Made by a program: the position numbers and the translations under genes. From NCBI RefSeq assembly GCF_010389155.1, contig NC_057769.1, positions 2,418,001 to 2,482,000 of the forward strand: DNA of 64,000 nucleotides. Reading direction: 5' to 3'. The stretch's first letter is position 1, and each line of letters opens with the position of its first letter. The notes below the pieces were generated by a model that was given only the letters and a program-made list of their open reading frames with translations, was not told the DNA's origin and made no database searches. This DNA is from Erigeron canadensis. Taxonomy: Eukaryota > Streptophyta > Magnoliopsida > Asterales > Asteraceae. Positions 1 to 10,942 of this stretch are shown here, piece after piece.

Positions 1-1278
1 TTTCGTGTCAATTGGGTGATAAAAATGATTTTCGTAGTTAGAAACTTAGATGTAATATTATTTAATTTTTTTATATTTTTATTTTGTCTTTTAATTTTAA
101 CCTAGATGATTTGCTAATAAGTAATAACGATATACTTTGTTGTTAATTTTGTCATGGTGTTGGTAATCATAAAATAATTGATATATTCATGGAAAATGAA
201 ATGTGATTATTTAGAAGTTTTTTTATTTAACGACATTTTATTTTACTTTTAAATTCCATGCGTATCAATGATAAAATTTAAGATGGCTGAGATTCGAATA
301 CAGATACATTTTTCAATATCAAAAAACTTAACAAAAACTATCAACCTATTAACTCCTTATTCAAATGTTTCATCTATCATAATATCATCTAAATTTAAAT
401 AAACTATAAAACGTTGTTAAATTTTCATATATTGTTTATGATCGTATATATCCAAAATTCCAAATAATGCTTCTATTAATTTTAAAATACTTTCAAAAAT
501 AAGTAAATTATGTTATATAAAAGTATTTAACCAAAAATATAAAAGTATCTATACAATATGGCAGGAACAAATGGAAAATATGATAGCGATGTCACAGATG
601 ACAGAATAGTGGTGACGACGGAAGATGGTGATGGTAGGGCATATGATGGTGATAATGCATAAGTATAATAAAGTTTTCTTTTTAATGAAAAGGATTTACA
701 TATTGATTGACAATTGTAAAATAGATCATTTGTTATGACATTATTTAAAGTTATTGTAAGAGATAAATAGTCTTATAAAAGTTAAAATAAATAGATCAAA
801 ATTTTAAAGTTAAAAGAAGGTCAAATATTTTCTAAGATACATTATTATAGATTTACATAATGTTTTAATTTATACATTAAAAAACTATGCAAATATTCAA
901 ATTTTAAATATAAATCTTGTTTATAAAGTTGAATCTCAAATAACATTATCACATCAGATTTTAATGATTTGATATGACTTATAAATCTCTATATAAAAAA
1001 ATGTATCAATCACTTCTATGGGCAGAGAATAAAGATGAAAAATAACATAACAATAATTTATATACATTAAAAAAATTCAAAATCCCTAACTTAAAAATCC
1101 TATTGTATTTTATTTTTGTTTTCTTTTAATATTATTATTTCAAACCATATCCCTTGTCATTTTGTCAAATCTATATACAAATCAATCAAATAAAACACTT
1201 CATTCAGATTGACTGAACACTTTTAATAAGTAGAAACTAAACCCTTAGAACTAAAGCCCCAAAATTTCGTATACAGAA
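1..1278. other. AT-rich intergenic stretch upstream of the DUF952 gene
   Basis: No supported gene. There is a 34-codon acidic reading frame at 558-662 (+), but it has no family resemblance that I recognise and no flanking support, so I do not call it. The last 100 bases should hold the promoter and 5' leader of the next gene. Confidence 0.6.
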
Positions 1279-4190
1279 ATGGCCGGAAACAATGAATTCG
1301 TATACAGAATAAGTACCGCAGACGAGTGGTCAGAACTGCAAAAGAATGGATCTACATTCGGTCAACAACTCGACAAGGATTCTCAGTATATCCATCTCAG
1401 CAACCTTGATCAGGTTCCTTCCTTTATCTCACAAATTTAATATTTTATAAACCCCATTTTCTGCAATCTTGTGCCTTTAGAAAAAGATTCAGTACAGTTG
1501 GGGATAATTTTAGGTTAAATAAATTTAATATCAATTCATAGTTTGTGATTGTTAATTTTAAATTCCTTATTCTTTTCAACTCTCGAGTTAGCAATCCGAA
1601 TTCCGAAATGCCTTAGTATTAGTTGTAGTTACTCTTGTTTATGATAATCTCTACTTATTCCAAAAGAAAATCGCGGTGTTTGCTATGTGAGATATTTTAA
1701 GAGGCAATGCCGCAATGACATGAGAATGTAATGAACTTTGACTGAATATTTATTGTATGAATGAACTTTAAAAATGTTCTTTTGATGTAAAGAACATATA
1801 AATCTTTATCTTTGATGTATAACTTAACAAAGGCTTCGTTAAATTAGTAACGTGTCAAAAAATTTCATCTTTTTGGTTTTCGTTTTTGCTTTATGTTAAT
1901 TATTACTTGAAAACTATAAAAGGTTTGATACGCCAATGTATTCTACAGTATTAAGCGAAAAAGGTCGTATATTTAGGTTTCGTCTATTAAAAGGACAAGT
2001 AACATCGTTAAATCTTAACAACAGGGAATATATTTAGTTTTCATCTATTAAAAGGATTTCATTTCTGAAAATTTCTCAATAAAGGTAACATCGTTAAATT
2101 TTAACAACAGACCTTCGTTAAGTGCCATGTCGGTTTGCCACGTCATTAAAAAAGCTGACTTGTACATACACCTGGATATATAACTGTGTTCACCATACTA
2201 TATATCTATTTACATAAACCCTATTTCTCTTTCCCCGTTCCCTCCCCTTTTCTCCATACACTATTTTTTCAATCGGTGGACATCTTCCGCCGTCCCAAAC
2301 ACCACCTCGTGATAGTGAAATTGATTACTTACACGTCGTGATATTTCCATGGAATGATAACATTATTTGTGTTCATTGAAGTCTGGTGTTGATTTGATGA
2401 TTGAATGACGGTGCCCATGAATTGTTTTAGTAATTTGACCGGAATCCCAGATCAAAGATTTCGCATCCTCTGTTACAAAATTAATTTGATCGGAGCACAT
2501 GGAGTCCGATTGGACAAAACTTAGATCAACGTGGGTGTCGGTTGTGGGCAGCGGCGGTTTGGGACAGAGGTGGGTGGCGGCGGTTGTGGTCAGAGCTTGG
2601 TTGTTTTCGATTGGGTGGGTGGCGGGGGTTGTTTCCAGCTACAAAGTTTTCATCTGCATCACATATCGACATACCTAGTTTTTCAGAAGTTGATAAATGA
2701 CATTCTTCATCACATGACGATTGGGTGGTTTTGATTAGTGCCATGGTGACCGTAATGTCTCATTCGTGGTAAACGTGGGTTTTGTATTGTGGGAAACTTT
2801 GTAAGGTTTGAACTAGAATTGAAATATTGATTAGTTAGGAAAATGGGTTAGTGAGGAAATTGAAAATCTTTGATCATGAAAATTGTATGTGATTGAAAAA
2901 ACAGAGAGTTACTGAATGAATGGATATATATATATATATATATTTAATTCGTTTTTGTAATTTAGATCGAATGGATACAAATATAAATGTATTATTTTTA
3001 GTGTTTTGTGTGCTTCTATATAGATATGGACCCAGTCAAAGTCCACGTAAGCTTATTTTGATGACGTGGCAGTGGTGATATGTCACTTAACGGAGGGTTG
3101 ATGTTAAAAACTAACGACATTCCCTTTATTGCGAAATTTTTAGAAACGGGTTCCTTTTAATAGACGAAAACTAAATAGGTTCCCCTTATTAGGAATTTTA
3201 GGTAAAAAGGTTACCTTTTATGGATTTTTTCCTTTAATATATTGTATCAATAGTATAGTATTATATGTTGAGATAACTTTGAATTAGTTCTAGGTACAAA
3301 TCTGGTGTCACATTGATAACATAACGATTTTTTTGTTCCTTACATCAGATAAACCTTTTGAAAGTAAGTTTCTGGCCAAAGTTCATTATATATCCGTGCA
3401 ATAAACCCATACTTTTAAATCGATTCACTAGAATCAAGGACTTGAGTAATCACTGTTTTCACGAGTGTTGTGGTTTATGCTTTTTTGCTTCAGGTAAAGT
3501 CAACCTTAGAACGGTTTTACTCGAATACTACAATGGATCTTTTCCTGCTGCAGATTGATTGTCAGAAGGTAAGTACCATGACCATAGGTTACATTATCAC
3601 TTATGTGCCAAATTTTGACCTTTTTTCACTTATCAATGGGTTGGGTTGGGTCAGGTTATGTGCTATTTCAAATAGCTCAAATTAGACACAAACAGAAGGT
3701 TTAAGCTCACAAGAAAACATGTATAGTGTGTCAAACAGCTGAAAATCAATGATTTTGACCCAACGTCGTTTTAACTTGCTACCCACCCCATCCATTTTAC
3801 CTCACCTCTAATCTTCACTAATGTATTTGGGTCAGCTGTTGGAGATTCACATGCTAATGTGCCTGGATTAGTTTCATATTTGTGGGTAGTGATAGAAGCA
3901 TTTTGCAATATATAACTATGGCAGAGTTTTCTAGCAACTTGTCATGTCAGTATGCAATAATGTTTGGAGTCACGAATGTGCGTTTACCCAATTGAATGTT
4001 TTTTTTGTGATTTGATATGTGTTTGTAGCTTGGAGATGGATTGATTTATGAAGATGTGGATGGTTCAAATATCTTTCCCCATTTCTATGGCCCATCTCGA
4101 AGTTTCGTTCCTCTCACCCTTGACATGGTTGTCAAAGCAGAGAGAATAGTTTTATCGAATGGCCAATTTACTTGTAGCATGTTGAATTAG
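1279..4190 (+). CDS. DUF952 domain protein, three exons
   Basis: Exons 1279-1413, 3494-3568 and 4029-4190 join in phase 0 to give a 123-residue protein. All borders are GT..AG, and the second donor is a consensus GTAAGT. The protein begins MAGNNEFVYRISTADEWSEL and continues through an IHLSNLDQV segment, a LFLLQID strand and a LIYEDVDGSNIFPHFYGP segment. This is the order of conserved blocks in DUF952, a small single-domain family found in bacteria and plants; the molecular function is not established. The domain fills nearly the whole chain, so the model is full length. I chose the start because it is the first ATG before the domain. Intron 1 is 2.1 kb and contains a Mutator-like insertion. 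A 13-base direct repeat (TTCGTATACAGAA) lies just before the start and again 31 bases downstream. Confidence 0.88.
1966..3195. mobile_element. Mutator-like non-autonomous element in DUF952 intron 1
   Basis: Long imperfect terminal inverted repeats of about 150 bases lie at about 2022-2165 and 3040-3195. Both arms contain TAGTTTTCGTCTATTAAAAG-type sequence, CGTTAAGTG and CCACGTCAT, in opposite orientation. The left end carries an extra partial tandem copy (1966-2022). Long inverted repeats with unrelated internal DNA are typical of Mutator-like elements. No transposase is visible inside. The interior (about 2200-2950) includes GT-rich repeats (GGGTGGGTGGCGG-like) and a short AT dinucleotide run at 2928-2943. 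Exact borders and a 9-bp target duplication could not be fixed by eye. Confidence 0.65.
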
Positions 4191-4884
4191 GAAGACCATA
4201 ATGTGAAACTCATGCATCTTCTCTTCCTCCATATTTGAATGTTACAAGTGTTGTATAACTTAACATTTGAGTTACTGTGTATTGTGTACCGGTGAGTTGG
4301 TCATGTACTGTGTAACTTTTTCTATATTAATAATGGTAAATGATATGTTGATTCTATACAATTTCGTAATATCTTTTTTCTACTCGGATTACTGAAATAT
4401 CATATTCTGTATCCAACAAAACACATTTGCAGTTGCAAAATGGGTTGTTTGTAGTCCAACTTGAAGTGTGTAATCATTAGAATATAGCAACTATTCTTAC
4501 ATCTGATGTCTTGTTGCTATTTCACCTTTTGCTTTATTGGATTTTATAAGTAGTATTGGATCTGATAAGCTAATGAGCCAAATGGGTACTATATATCCAG
4601 TTCCAATATATGCAGAATGATCATATTACTAGTTAGACACAGCTTAATGGTTTTAGCGAAGTTTTTGCGATAGATACTGATGATAAGCTAATGAGCCTAA
4701 TGGGCAATTAGTACTGTTGCAAAATGGAATCGATTTAGAGACTGCTTAGTGCTTACTAATGCCTAAAGAAGATGAAGATGTACATTTGGGTCATTAGTTG
4801 ATTGTGAAGTTTCTTCTGTTTGGTTGCTTTTGCTATCCAATGGCATCATTTCGATCACAAGATGTCATTTAAATGTTATTTAGA
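4191..4884. other. 3' flank of the DUF952 gene
   Basis: No gene seen. The first 150-200 bases are probably the 3' untranslated region. The phrase GATAAGCTAATGAGCC occurs twice, near 4565 and 4682, a short local duplication of no clear meaning. Confidence 0.5.
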
Positions 4885-5361
4885 GTGTATTCTTTGAGTT
4901 TTTTTTAAAAGAAAAGAAAGGGGAAGATTGGATAGGGGAAGAAAGGATAGAAGATTAGATTTATAAAAGTCATTCTTGAGTTTGAAAGGAAAGTGAAAGA
5001 AAAATAATCGGAACAATCGCCGGAAACCTGCAACCACCGCCGGAAACTTGCAACCACCGTCGGAAACCTCCAACCACCGCCGGAAACCACCCCTTCCACG
5101 CAACCACCACCGGAAACCTGCAACCACCACCTGCAACAACCACCGGAAATCTGCAACTACCACCTTGGCAACCACCACTTCCACGAGTTTCCTTCCAAAT
5201 CAGGCCAAAATGGCCAGAAAACTTTTGGGGGAAAAAACCTTGATTTTTCCTTCCCTTCACTTTCTTTTCTTTTGAAAAAAAAAACTCAAGAATGCAAAAA
5301 GGTGATTTTTCTTATCTTTTCCTCTTTTTTTTTCTTTTGGAAAAAAAACTCAAGAATGCAG
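4885..5361. mobile_element. MITE with CATTCTTGAGTTTTTTTT-type inverted ends
   Basis: The left end (about 4885-4920, TATTCTTTGAGTTTTTTTTA) is matched in inverted orientation by two successive right ends, at about 5264-5296 and 5325-5361, each finishing ACTCAAGAATGCA. The element has no coding capacity. Its centre carries a C/A/G-rich minisatellite. About 90 bases of its left part recur at 14180-14276, so this is a dispersed family. The class is unassigned because I could not see a target duplication. Confidence 0.6.
5016..5176. repeat. Minisatellite, about 20-bp unit CGGAAACCTGCAACCACCGC
   Basis: About seven diverged head-to-tail copies of a 20-base CGGAAACCTGCAACCACC(A/G)C unit lie inside the surrounding MITE. 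The overlapping long reading frames on both strands are by-products of the repeat and should not be read as genes. Confidence 0.75.
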
Positions 5362-5603
5362 CCTTAAAGATAGTGATATTAGACTTTTTTTCTGTGTGAA
5401 TGGATTGCTTGGAGTTATATTTTAAAGAAAATATTCTATCAATACCTAAATAATTATGTGTCAACCATAATACCATACATGCTTAGAATATGTCTACTAA
5501 AAGTAATGGATAATAACAAAAATACATTTGAATATAAAAAATGAGATAGTTTATTAATATTCGATGTAATTTAGTAGGGTAGTATTACTTTTATCATTTA
5601 AAA
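5362..5603. other. Short AT-rich spacer
   Basis: No feature recognised between the MITE and the Helitron candidate. Confidence 0.5.
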
Positions 5604-6365
5604 TCTTTTATTATACTAAAGTACAGTTGCTCTAATAACTTATAAACCAATCATAGTTCTCGATTTCTTATTGTTGACTTTTGTTTTCAATTTTGACTTT
5701 AATTTACACTTTTTTGTTTTCCATCACAAATTTACACTTTTTACCCAAAAATTTTAATATAATAAATAAAGAATAATAGCTATTATATATCCAATAGAAT
5801 AATTGATAATACTTATTCAATATAATAATAACTAATATATATCCAATAATATGTTCTATTATATATATAATTATTAATTATAAATAAATTAAATTTATTG
5901 TAATTATATTAAGATTTTAATAGTAATTATATTATTTTAATTTTAATTTCAACATATATCAAAAGACGGTTGAACTAATGACTTATTAACCAATTATATC
6001 GTTTGATTTCATCAAGTTGACTCTCGTGATGTCATCATTAGTTCTTTACATAATTTTATTTAATTAATAAAAACAAATAACTAAAATAATTATTAAAGAT
6101 GAGATGACAAAAAACATTACAACAAATTCCGTCCATATAGAAGTCTTTCAAATGATGAAGGAGGGTATATGCTTCAAATGTTCTTTTATTACATTAGTTT
6201 TTTTTCTGTTAGCTTAACATTTTTGGCAGTTGAATTGAATACTTAATATCTACTTATATCTTCAACTTTGAACTTATAAACTTTTATGAATTACATATAT
6301 TAATATCTAATATTAGTAATGTAGTAAGTCCCGTGTCCAGTGTTGGACACGGGTCTAAAATCTAG
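5604..6365 (+). mobile_element. Small non-autonomous Helitron
   Basis: The 3' end is textbook. A perfect 10-bp stem (CCCGTGTCCA at 6330-6339, TGGACACGGG at 6344-6353) with a 4-base loop is followed eight bases later by CTAG at 6362-6365 and then T. Helitrons end in CTRR after a short hairpin and insert between A and T. A plausible 5' end is the TC at 5604-5605, preceded by A and followed by a TATACTAAAG-like sequence, giving 762 bp with no Rep/helicase gene. The 3' end is well supported; the 5' end is a guess. Confidence 0.65.
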
Positions 6366-7587
6366 TTAAGAATAAAGTTAAGGTGGTCATAACCTTTGAT
6401 TAAAATCAAAAGTCTAGATTCTATAATTATTTTTAAATTTTGATCTTTTATTTTAATTTAACGATCAAGATTATCCCAACTTTACGTAATAACTCAAACA
6501 TGATAATATTATTTTTTTAAAATTGTGTTTGAAAATATTGTCTTTGAAATTTTTGAGTCTAAAAACAGGTACTGAGGTACCCCGCATTTCCGATTAAGTA
6601 AAAAGTTATTTCCTCTTGTTTTGCATTCGAGAAACGATTTACTGTATTAATTTTCTGGAGCTCACAAGCAAACAAAGCTTCAATGCATTTGTAGTTTTTA
6701 ACATGCAATAAACTTTTTAAAACTACAATCTGTATTTTTAAAATGAGAAACGAGAGAAAATATTATCAATACACATCTCACAAATACGGAATATTTATTT
6801 TTGAAATACCCAAAATATAAACACAATTTGTTTACCAACTGTTGGTGTCGTTTAGGGAATGGTTTTAAATGATTTTAAATTTGTTAGTTCCTTGAGAATT
6901 ACGATTTAAACATGTTGACATTGTTAAAAAGTTTGTCATATTGATGTGAGCATTATGATTTGGATTTTTTTTTATCCATTTCAAAGCGAAACAATGACAT
7001 TGGTAAGTAGGTAATGTAAAATAACATTGATGGGTATTTCATAAACCCACAAACTTTTTTATCGCTAATCTGTTGTGTTATTTAAGACAAATTAGTTGTC
7101 AATCCAGTTAAATGTGTTCAGCTTTAATCAGCATAGTGATAAGAGTAACACTTAATAGAATTTTTTCTGAATATTCGATCGGTAATATATCAGAAAAACC
7201 TCGTGAAATCTTATGCGTACCCAAAACAATGAGATATTGGACTATAGACAGTTACATGTATTTGAAAGGAAAAACCCCAAAATTTGTTCTACCTAAAGAT
7301 CGAACTTAATCTCTTACCAGCTACTAATTTAGTATTTTAGGGATGTAAAACTTGATGTTTTTGTTGAGAAATATAATCCTATTCTCAAATAAGATGGTTA
7401 CTTATTGTATGATTAGCTTATTTTCAGGTTTATAAGAAGATCAATTAAACATACTTTATGGTTTGAACTTCAAGATTACATCTGCTGGACTGAGAGTACA
7501 AGATATTGTTTTCTAAAGGACTAAAGATGTACAAGAAGGAAATAAGAGAAATACAGGGGTGTTTTGTGACATTGTTTGAAAGTTCCC
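6366..7587. other. Gene-free spacer, possibly part of an old LTR from 7361
   Basis: No gene is supported; a 65-codon frame at 7112-7309 matches nothing I know. From about 7361 (TGTTGAGAAATATAATCCTA) the sequence reads like the start of an LTR and leads into the TATAAATA-containing tandem duplication that follows. No matching internal retrotransposon is present, so a solo-LTR origin is only a suggestion. Confidence 0.4.
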
Positions 7588-8056
7588 ATGTATAAATAGA
7601 TGGTTATGACCCGATTAGCGTTCATAACAAATACTCTTATATTTTCTGTATAATTGTGTATCTCATTCTCTCATAAGTTTGATTAGATTTAAAAGATTAC
7701 AATTGAGATTATAATAATACATTCAATAATATAGTTGAGTGATTCACCACTGATTAGCAGGAGTGGATTTTTTGTGTTGTTTAATCAATTTAGATTGATT
7801 AAATTCTGGCTGATTAAATAAAAAAAATGTATAAGTAGATGGTTATGACCCGATTAGGGTTCATAACAAATACTCTCATATTTTCTGTATAATTGTGTAT
7901 CTCATTCTCTCATAAGTTTGATTAGATTCAAAAGATTACAATTGAAATTGTAATAATACATTCAACAATATAGTTAGTGATTCACCACTGATTAGCAGGA
8001 GTGAATTTTTTGTGTTGTTTAATCAATTTAGATTGATTAAATTCTGATTAAATATA
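7588..8056. repeat. Tandem duplication, period 239 bp, two copies
   Basis: Copy 1 starts at 7588 and copy 2 at 7827. Both begin with ATGTATAA(A/G)TAGATGGTTA and run through CCACTGATTAGCAGGAGTG to a TTAGATTGATTAAATTCTG tail. The copies differ by only a few substitutions and short indels, so the duplication is fairly recent. Copy 1 holds a TATAAATA box-like sequence, as expected of an LTR promoter region, although no flanking retrotransposon is seen. Confidence 0.8.
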
Positions 8057-8343
8057 TTGGATTAATTGAAATTAATTCAGAGATATAAGTTTTTGTTCAG
8101 TTTTGGATCAAAATTTAACTTAGCAAAATGAACTCATGATTTGAAACAAAAGTTTCTCCAAATTAACTTTATTTAAAATTGAATAAAAATAAGCAATATG
8201 ATCCAAAATTTCAAATCCAAATTTGCCGTTTTAAATAAAAAAATGTTTATCGCGTTTTGTCCTCTATCATAGTCATAGTCAAAATTAGACCCCACCTGTC
8301 CACACTGTGATCACATTCTCCGTCCTCACTCGGCGTCAATCCG

Positions 8344-8372
8344 CCACGTCATCATCTTAACAAACTTATAAA
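8344..8372 (+). promoter_or_regulatory. Putative S40 promoter: ACGT-core element and TATA box
   Basis: CCACGTC (8344-8350) is an ACGT-core motif of the type bound by bZIP factors, and TATAAA (8367-8372) is the best TATA box, about 230 bases before the start codon. S40 family genes are known to respond to senescence and abscisic acid, so an ACGT element fits. The assignment is by motif only. Confidence 0.35.
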
Positions 8373-8600
8373 AGCTTAAAATATAATAATCCTCGAAGAT
8401 AACTACACCAAACCGAATACCCACATATACCGGTAGGTCCCACTTCAATCAAATCTTAACCGTCCATCTAAAATAATCCACCGATTATATTAACTCGTGT
8501 GTACCAGATAATTCCTCTTTTCTTCTACTAATCTCAATATACTATACTCTGTATCTACATCAAAATATACTCTGTATCTATATATCTATATAATTCTCTG

Positions 8601-9308
8601 ATGGAGCCTAACGGTGTTGCTACCTACCGTCACCGTCGATCACCGTCGTCCGACCGGTTCTTAGGTGTCTTCTCACCGCCGTCATCTACCGGAGTGATCT
8701 CCGGTGGTTCATCAGCCGCCGGAGATGATTTCAGTGAAGACGATGTGTTTTGGACAGGAGATTTCGCGGAACAGAAACGTCAGTCGTCAGATCCGGTTAA
8801 CGGAAACCGGAATGTTGCCAGTTACAGTCCGTCATTCCGGCAACAGGATAAGTTCGGTATTCTGGCGGCGTTACCGGAAGATAACGGCCGGAAAGTTAAT
8901 CGTCCGGTACTAAACCGTCGAAACCCTAGCAGTTCAATCGGATCTCCGACGTTTGGAAATCCTATAACGTCGCCGTCGTCGTCGCGGTTAATTCCGTCAA
9001 TTCCTAGACCTAATAAGCACGATCGAGATTTTTCAGCGTCTATGCCGTTGAAATTCCAGCAGTCGGCGCCGGTGAATGTTCCGATGTTTGCGAGGAAACC
9101 GAGAACAGGTGGTGGAGAGCTTGCTGACGTGGACATTGGTGAAGATGATGAAGAGGAGATGCTTCCGCCTCATGAAATCGTTGCAAGAGGGTCGAATTCG
9201 CCTCATACGACTTTTTCGGTTTTAGAAGGCGCTGGAAGGACTTTAAAAGGCAGGGATTTGAGATTGGTGAGGAATGCTGTTTGGCGAAAAACCGGTTTCC
9301 TTGATTGA
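8601..9308 (+). CDS. S40 family (DUF584) senescence-regulator-like protein
   Basis: Intronless 235-residue protein. The N-terminal two-thirds is Ser/Pro/Arg-rich and low in complexity, with an acidic DDFSEDDVFW patch near residue 45. The conserved part is the C-terminus: an acidic run (about 176-188), then MLPPHEIVARGS, FSVLEGAGRTLKGRDL and a terminal RNAVWRKTGFLD. That C-terminal order defines the S40/DUF584 family, whose members are mostly nuclear and are associated with leaf senescence and stress; the biochemical role is unknown. Length and lack of introns are normal for the family. The start is the only in-frame ATG before the conserved region and lies shortly after a run of TATCTATATA. 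Coding GC content is clearly higher than in the flanks. Confidence 0.92.
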   Translation: MEPNGVATYRHRRSPSSDRFLGVFSPPSSTGVISGGSSAAGDDFSEDDVFWTGDFAEQKRQSSDPVNGNRNVASYSPSFRQQDKFGILAALPEDNGRKVNRPVLNRRNPSSSIGSPTFGNPITSPSSSRLIPSIPRPNKHDRDFSASMPLKFQQSAPVNVPMFARKPRTGGGELADVDIGEDDEEEMLPPHEIVARGSNSPHTTFSVLEGAGRTLKGRDLRLVRNAVWRKTGFLD

Positions 9309-10942
9309 TTGATAGAATTTTGTGTTTTGATTGATTCCTGATGGTTTTTGTGATACCTTCCCAACTGCCTGCCTGCCTGCAATTTGGACTGTGAAGTTGA
9401 AGTTTTTTTTTATTAGAGCTTTTGCAGTCTTTTTAAAAAAGGTTATAAATATTAGTATCAGTATTAGTAGTAGTGATTAGTAGAAAGGTGGGGGATTATG
9501 TTTTTAATTTTGGATAATGATCAAGTTTTTTAATGTTGATGAATCTATTTTGACATAGTTTATGTTGGTTTTTAATGTGCATAAAAATTGGGGGCAATGA
9601 TAAATATATATTTGCTGCATTTCATGTTGTTTGTTTGAATTGCTTTTTTATAAAGTTTGAAGTTTGATTTTTGTTGAGATGGGTTTTCGCAAAGATGATC
9701 AAAACTGAAGTCGAGTTGGGTAAAAAGATGAATGCTTTGGTGTTCTTTGAAGTGTAACTGTGTAATAAGATGAGTGGTTTGGTGTTTCTTTGAAGTGGAA
9801 TTGGGTAAAGAGATAAATGCCTGTTTCATGTAGAAAATTGTGAATTGCTTTAGTTATGATCGTTCTTCTGACATTTGCCTCCCATGGTATGTCTAATATT
9901 TTGGCTTGAGGTTTACAGCAAATCGAATTGTTTCTCAAGCTCTTTACTTTCACTTGTTTTGCCTTTAGTGTAATGTAATGGTGCTTTTGTCTTTGTTTAT
10001 AATGCATATATCTGGGTTAAAACTTATGCAATGATTCGTTGCACTGAGCAACATTGCTAGTTATTGCTGATTTGCTGCCATGTTTGTATGCAAAATGAAG
10101 AGTATTTGGTGTCAAGTAGGTGGTGCATATAGTAGGTAATTCATGCCGTATGCTTCAGACTTGGGACATCACTCAGATCAGTCTTCTCTTCACTCTTCTC
10201 AATCTAGGCATTGATTGCAGTCTTGTTATATTTCTTTTGCATCTGCCATTAGCCCATTATCACATATTGGGAAAAATCTGGATGTCAGAGTAATTTTTGG
10301 GATTGTAACATTGTGTATGTATGTTACTTATAAAGTATCAAAACAAGATAATTGCTCATACGGAATGTAACATTTGTTTAGATTTAGTGGAAATACAATT
10401 TGTAGATCTCACAACTGATAGTGTGTCTGCATTTTAGCATTTTAACCATCTCTTTGCTTGCAAGTTGATCAAGTTGATCTTGCAATGCAATCTTCGATGT
10501 TATTCTCTTAATTTTATAGTGTGTAGTAGCAACTGAAGGTCATAACAGTTGCAGAAAACTACACAATCTGCTTTTTTCATTGTTGTTAGGAATTTGTGAA
10601 CTGTTAAATTAGCAATTTAGCATATTATCACTTGTTCATGGTTCTGCAATGACCAAATATGTTTCATTTTTACCTTTATGTGATTCCTCTAAAAAACTAA
10701 TCTCACTTGTCACATACATCAAGAAAGAAGAGAGAATCTACTTGTAATTCAAATTGAAAAGGCGATTGCTATAAAGCTAAATAATGAAGGATTAGATCCA
10801 TACTTGCTAGTAGTAACAAAAGATACTAGGAATTGATTATATGCCTGCCTTGTAATTAAGCCATTTTTATTATACCACGTTTAACCGATATCCTTGTTTT
10901 CAGAGTACTTCAATGAGGAGATATCGATCGAGTACTTGGTAA
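9309..10942. other. Intergenic region between S40 and an F-box gene
   Basis: No gene is supported. Open frames on the minus strand at 9572-10007 are by-products of a small imperfect tandem repeat. The first few hundred bases probably include the S40 3' untranslated region. Confidence 0.5.
9705..9825. repeat. Imperfect tandem repeat, three units of about 45 bp
   Basis: Three diverged copies of GAAGT(C/G)GA(G/A)TTGGGTAAA-AGAT-AATG...GGTGTTTCTTT lie head to tail. The middle copy is the most diverged. Confidence 0.5.

Noticed and set aside
2526..2744. Open frames on both strands inside the DUF952 intron
   Set aside because: They come from GT-rich repeat sequence inside a Mutator-like element, overlap each other on opposite strands, and show no domain.
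4876..5275. Several overlapping frames of 75-102 codons on both strands
   Set aside because: All are translations of the CGGAAACCTGCAACCACC minisatellite. Repeats with a period not divisible by three stay open in several frames.
8822..9136. 104-codon minus-strand frame
   Set aside because: A shadow of the S40 coding region, which has higher GC content and stays open in other frames. The S40 C-terminal motifs decide the true frame.
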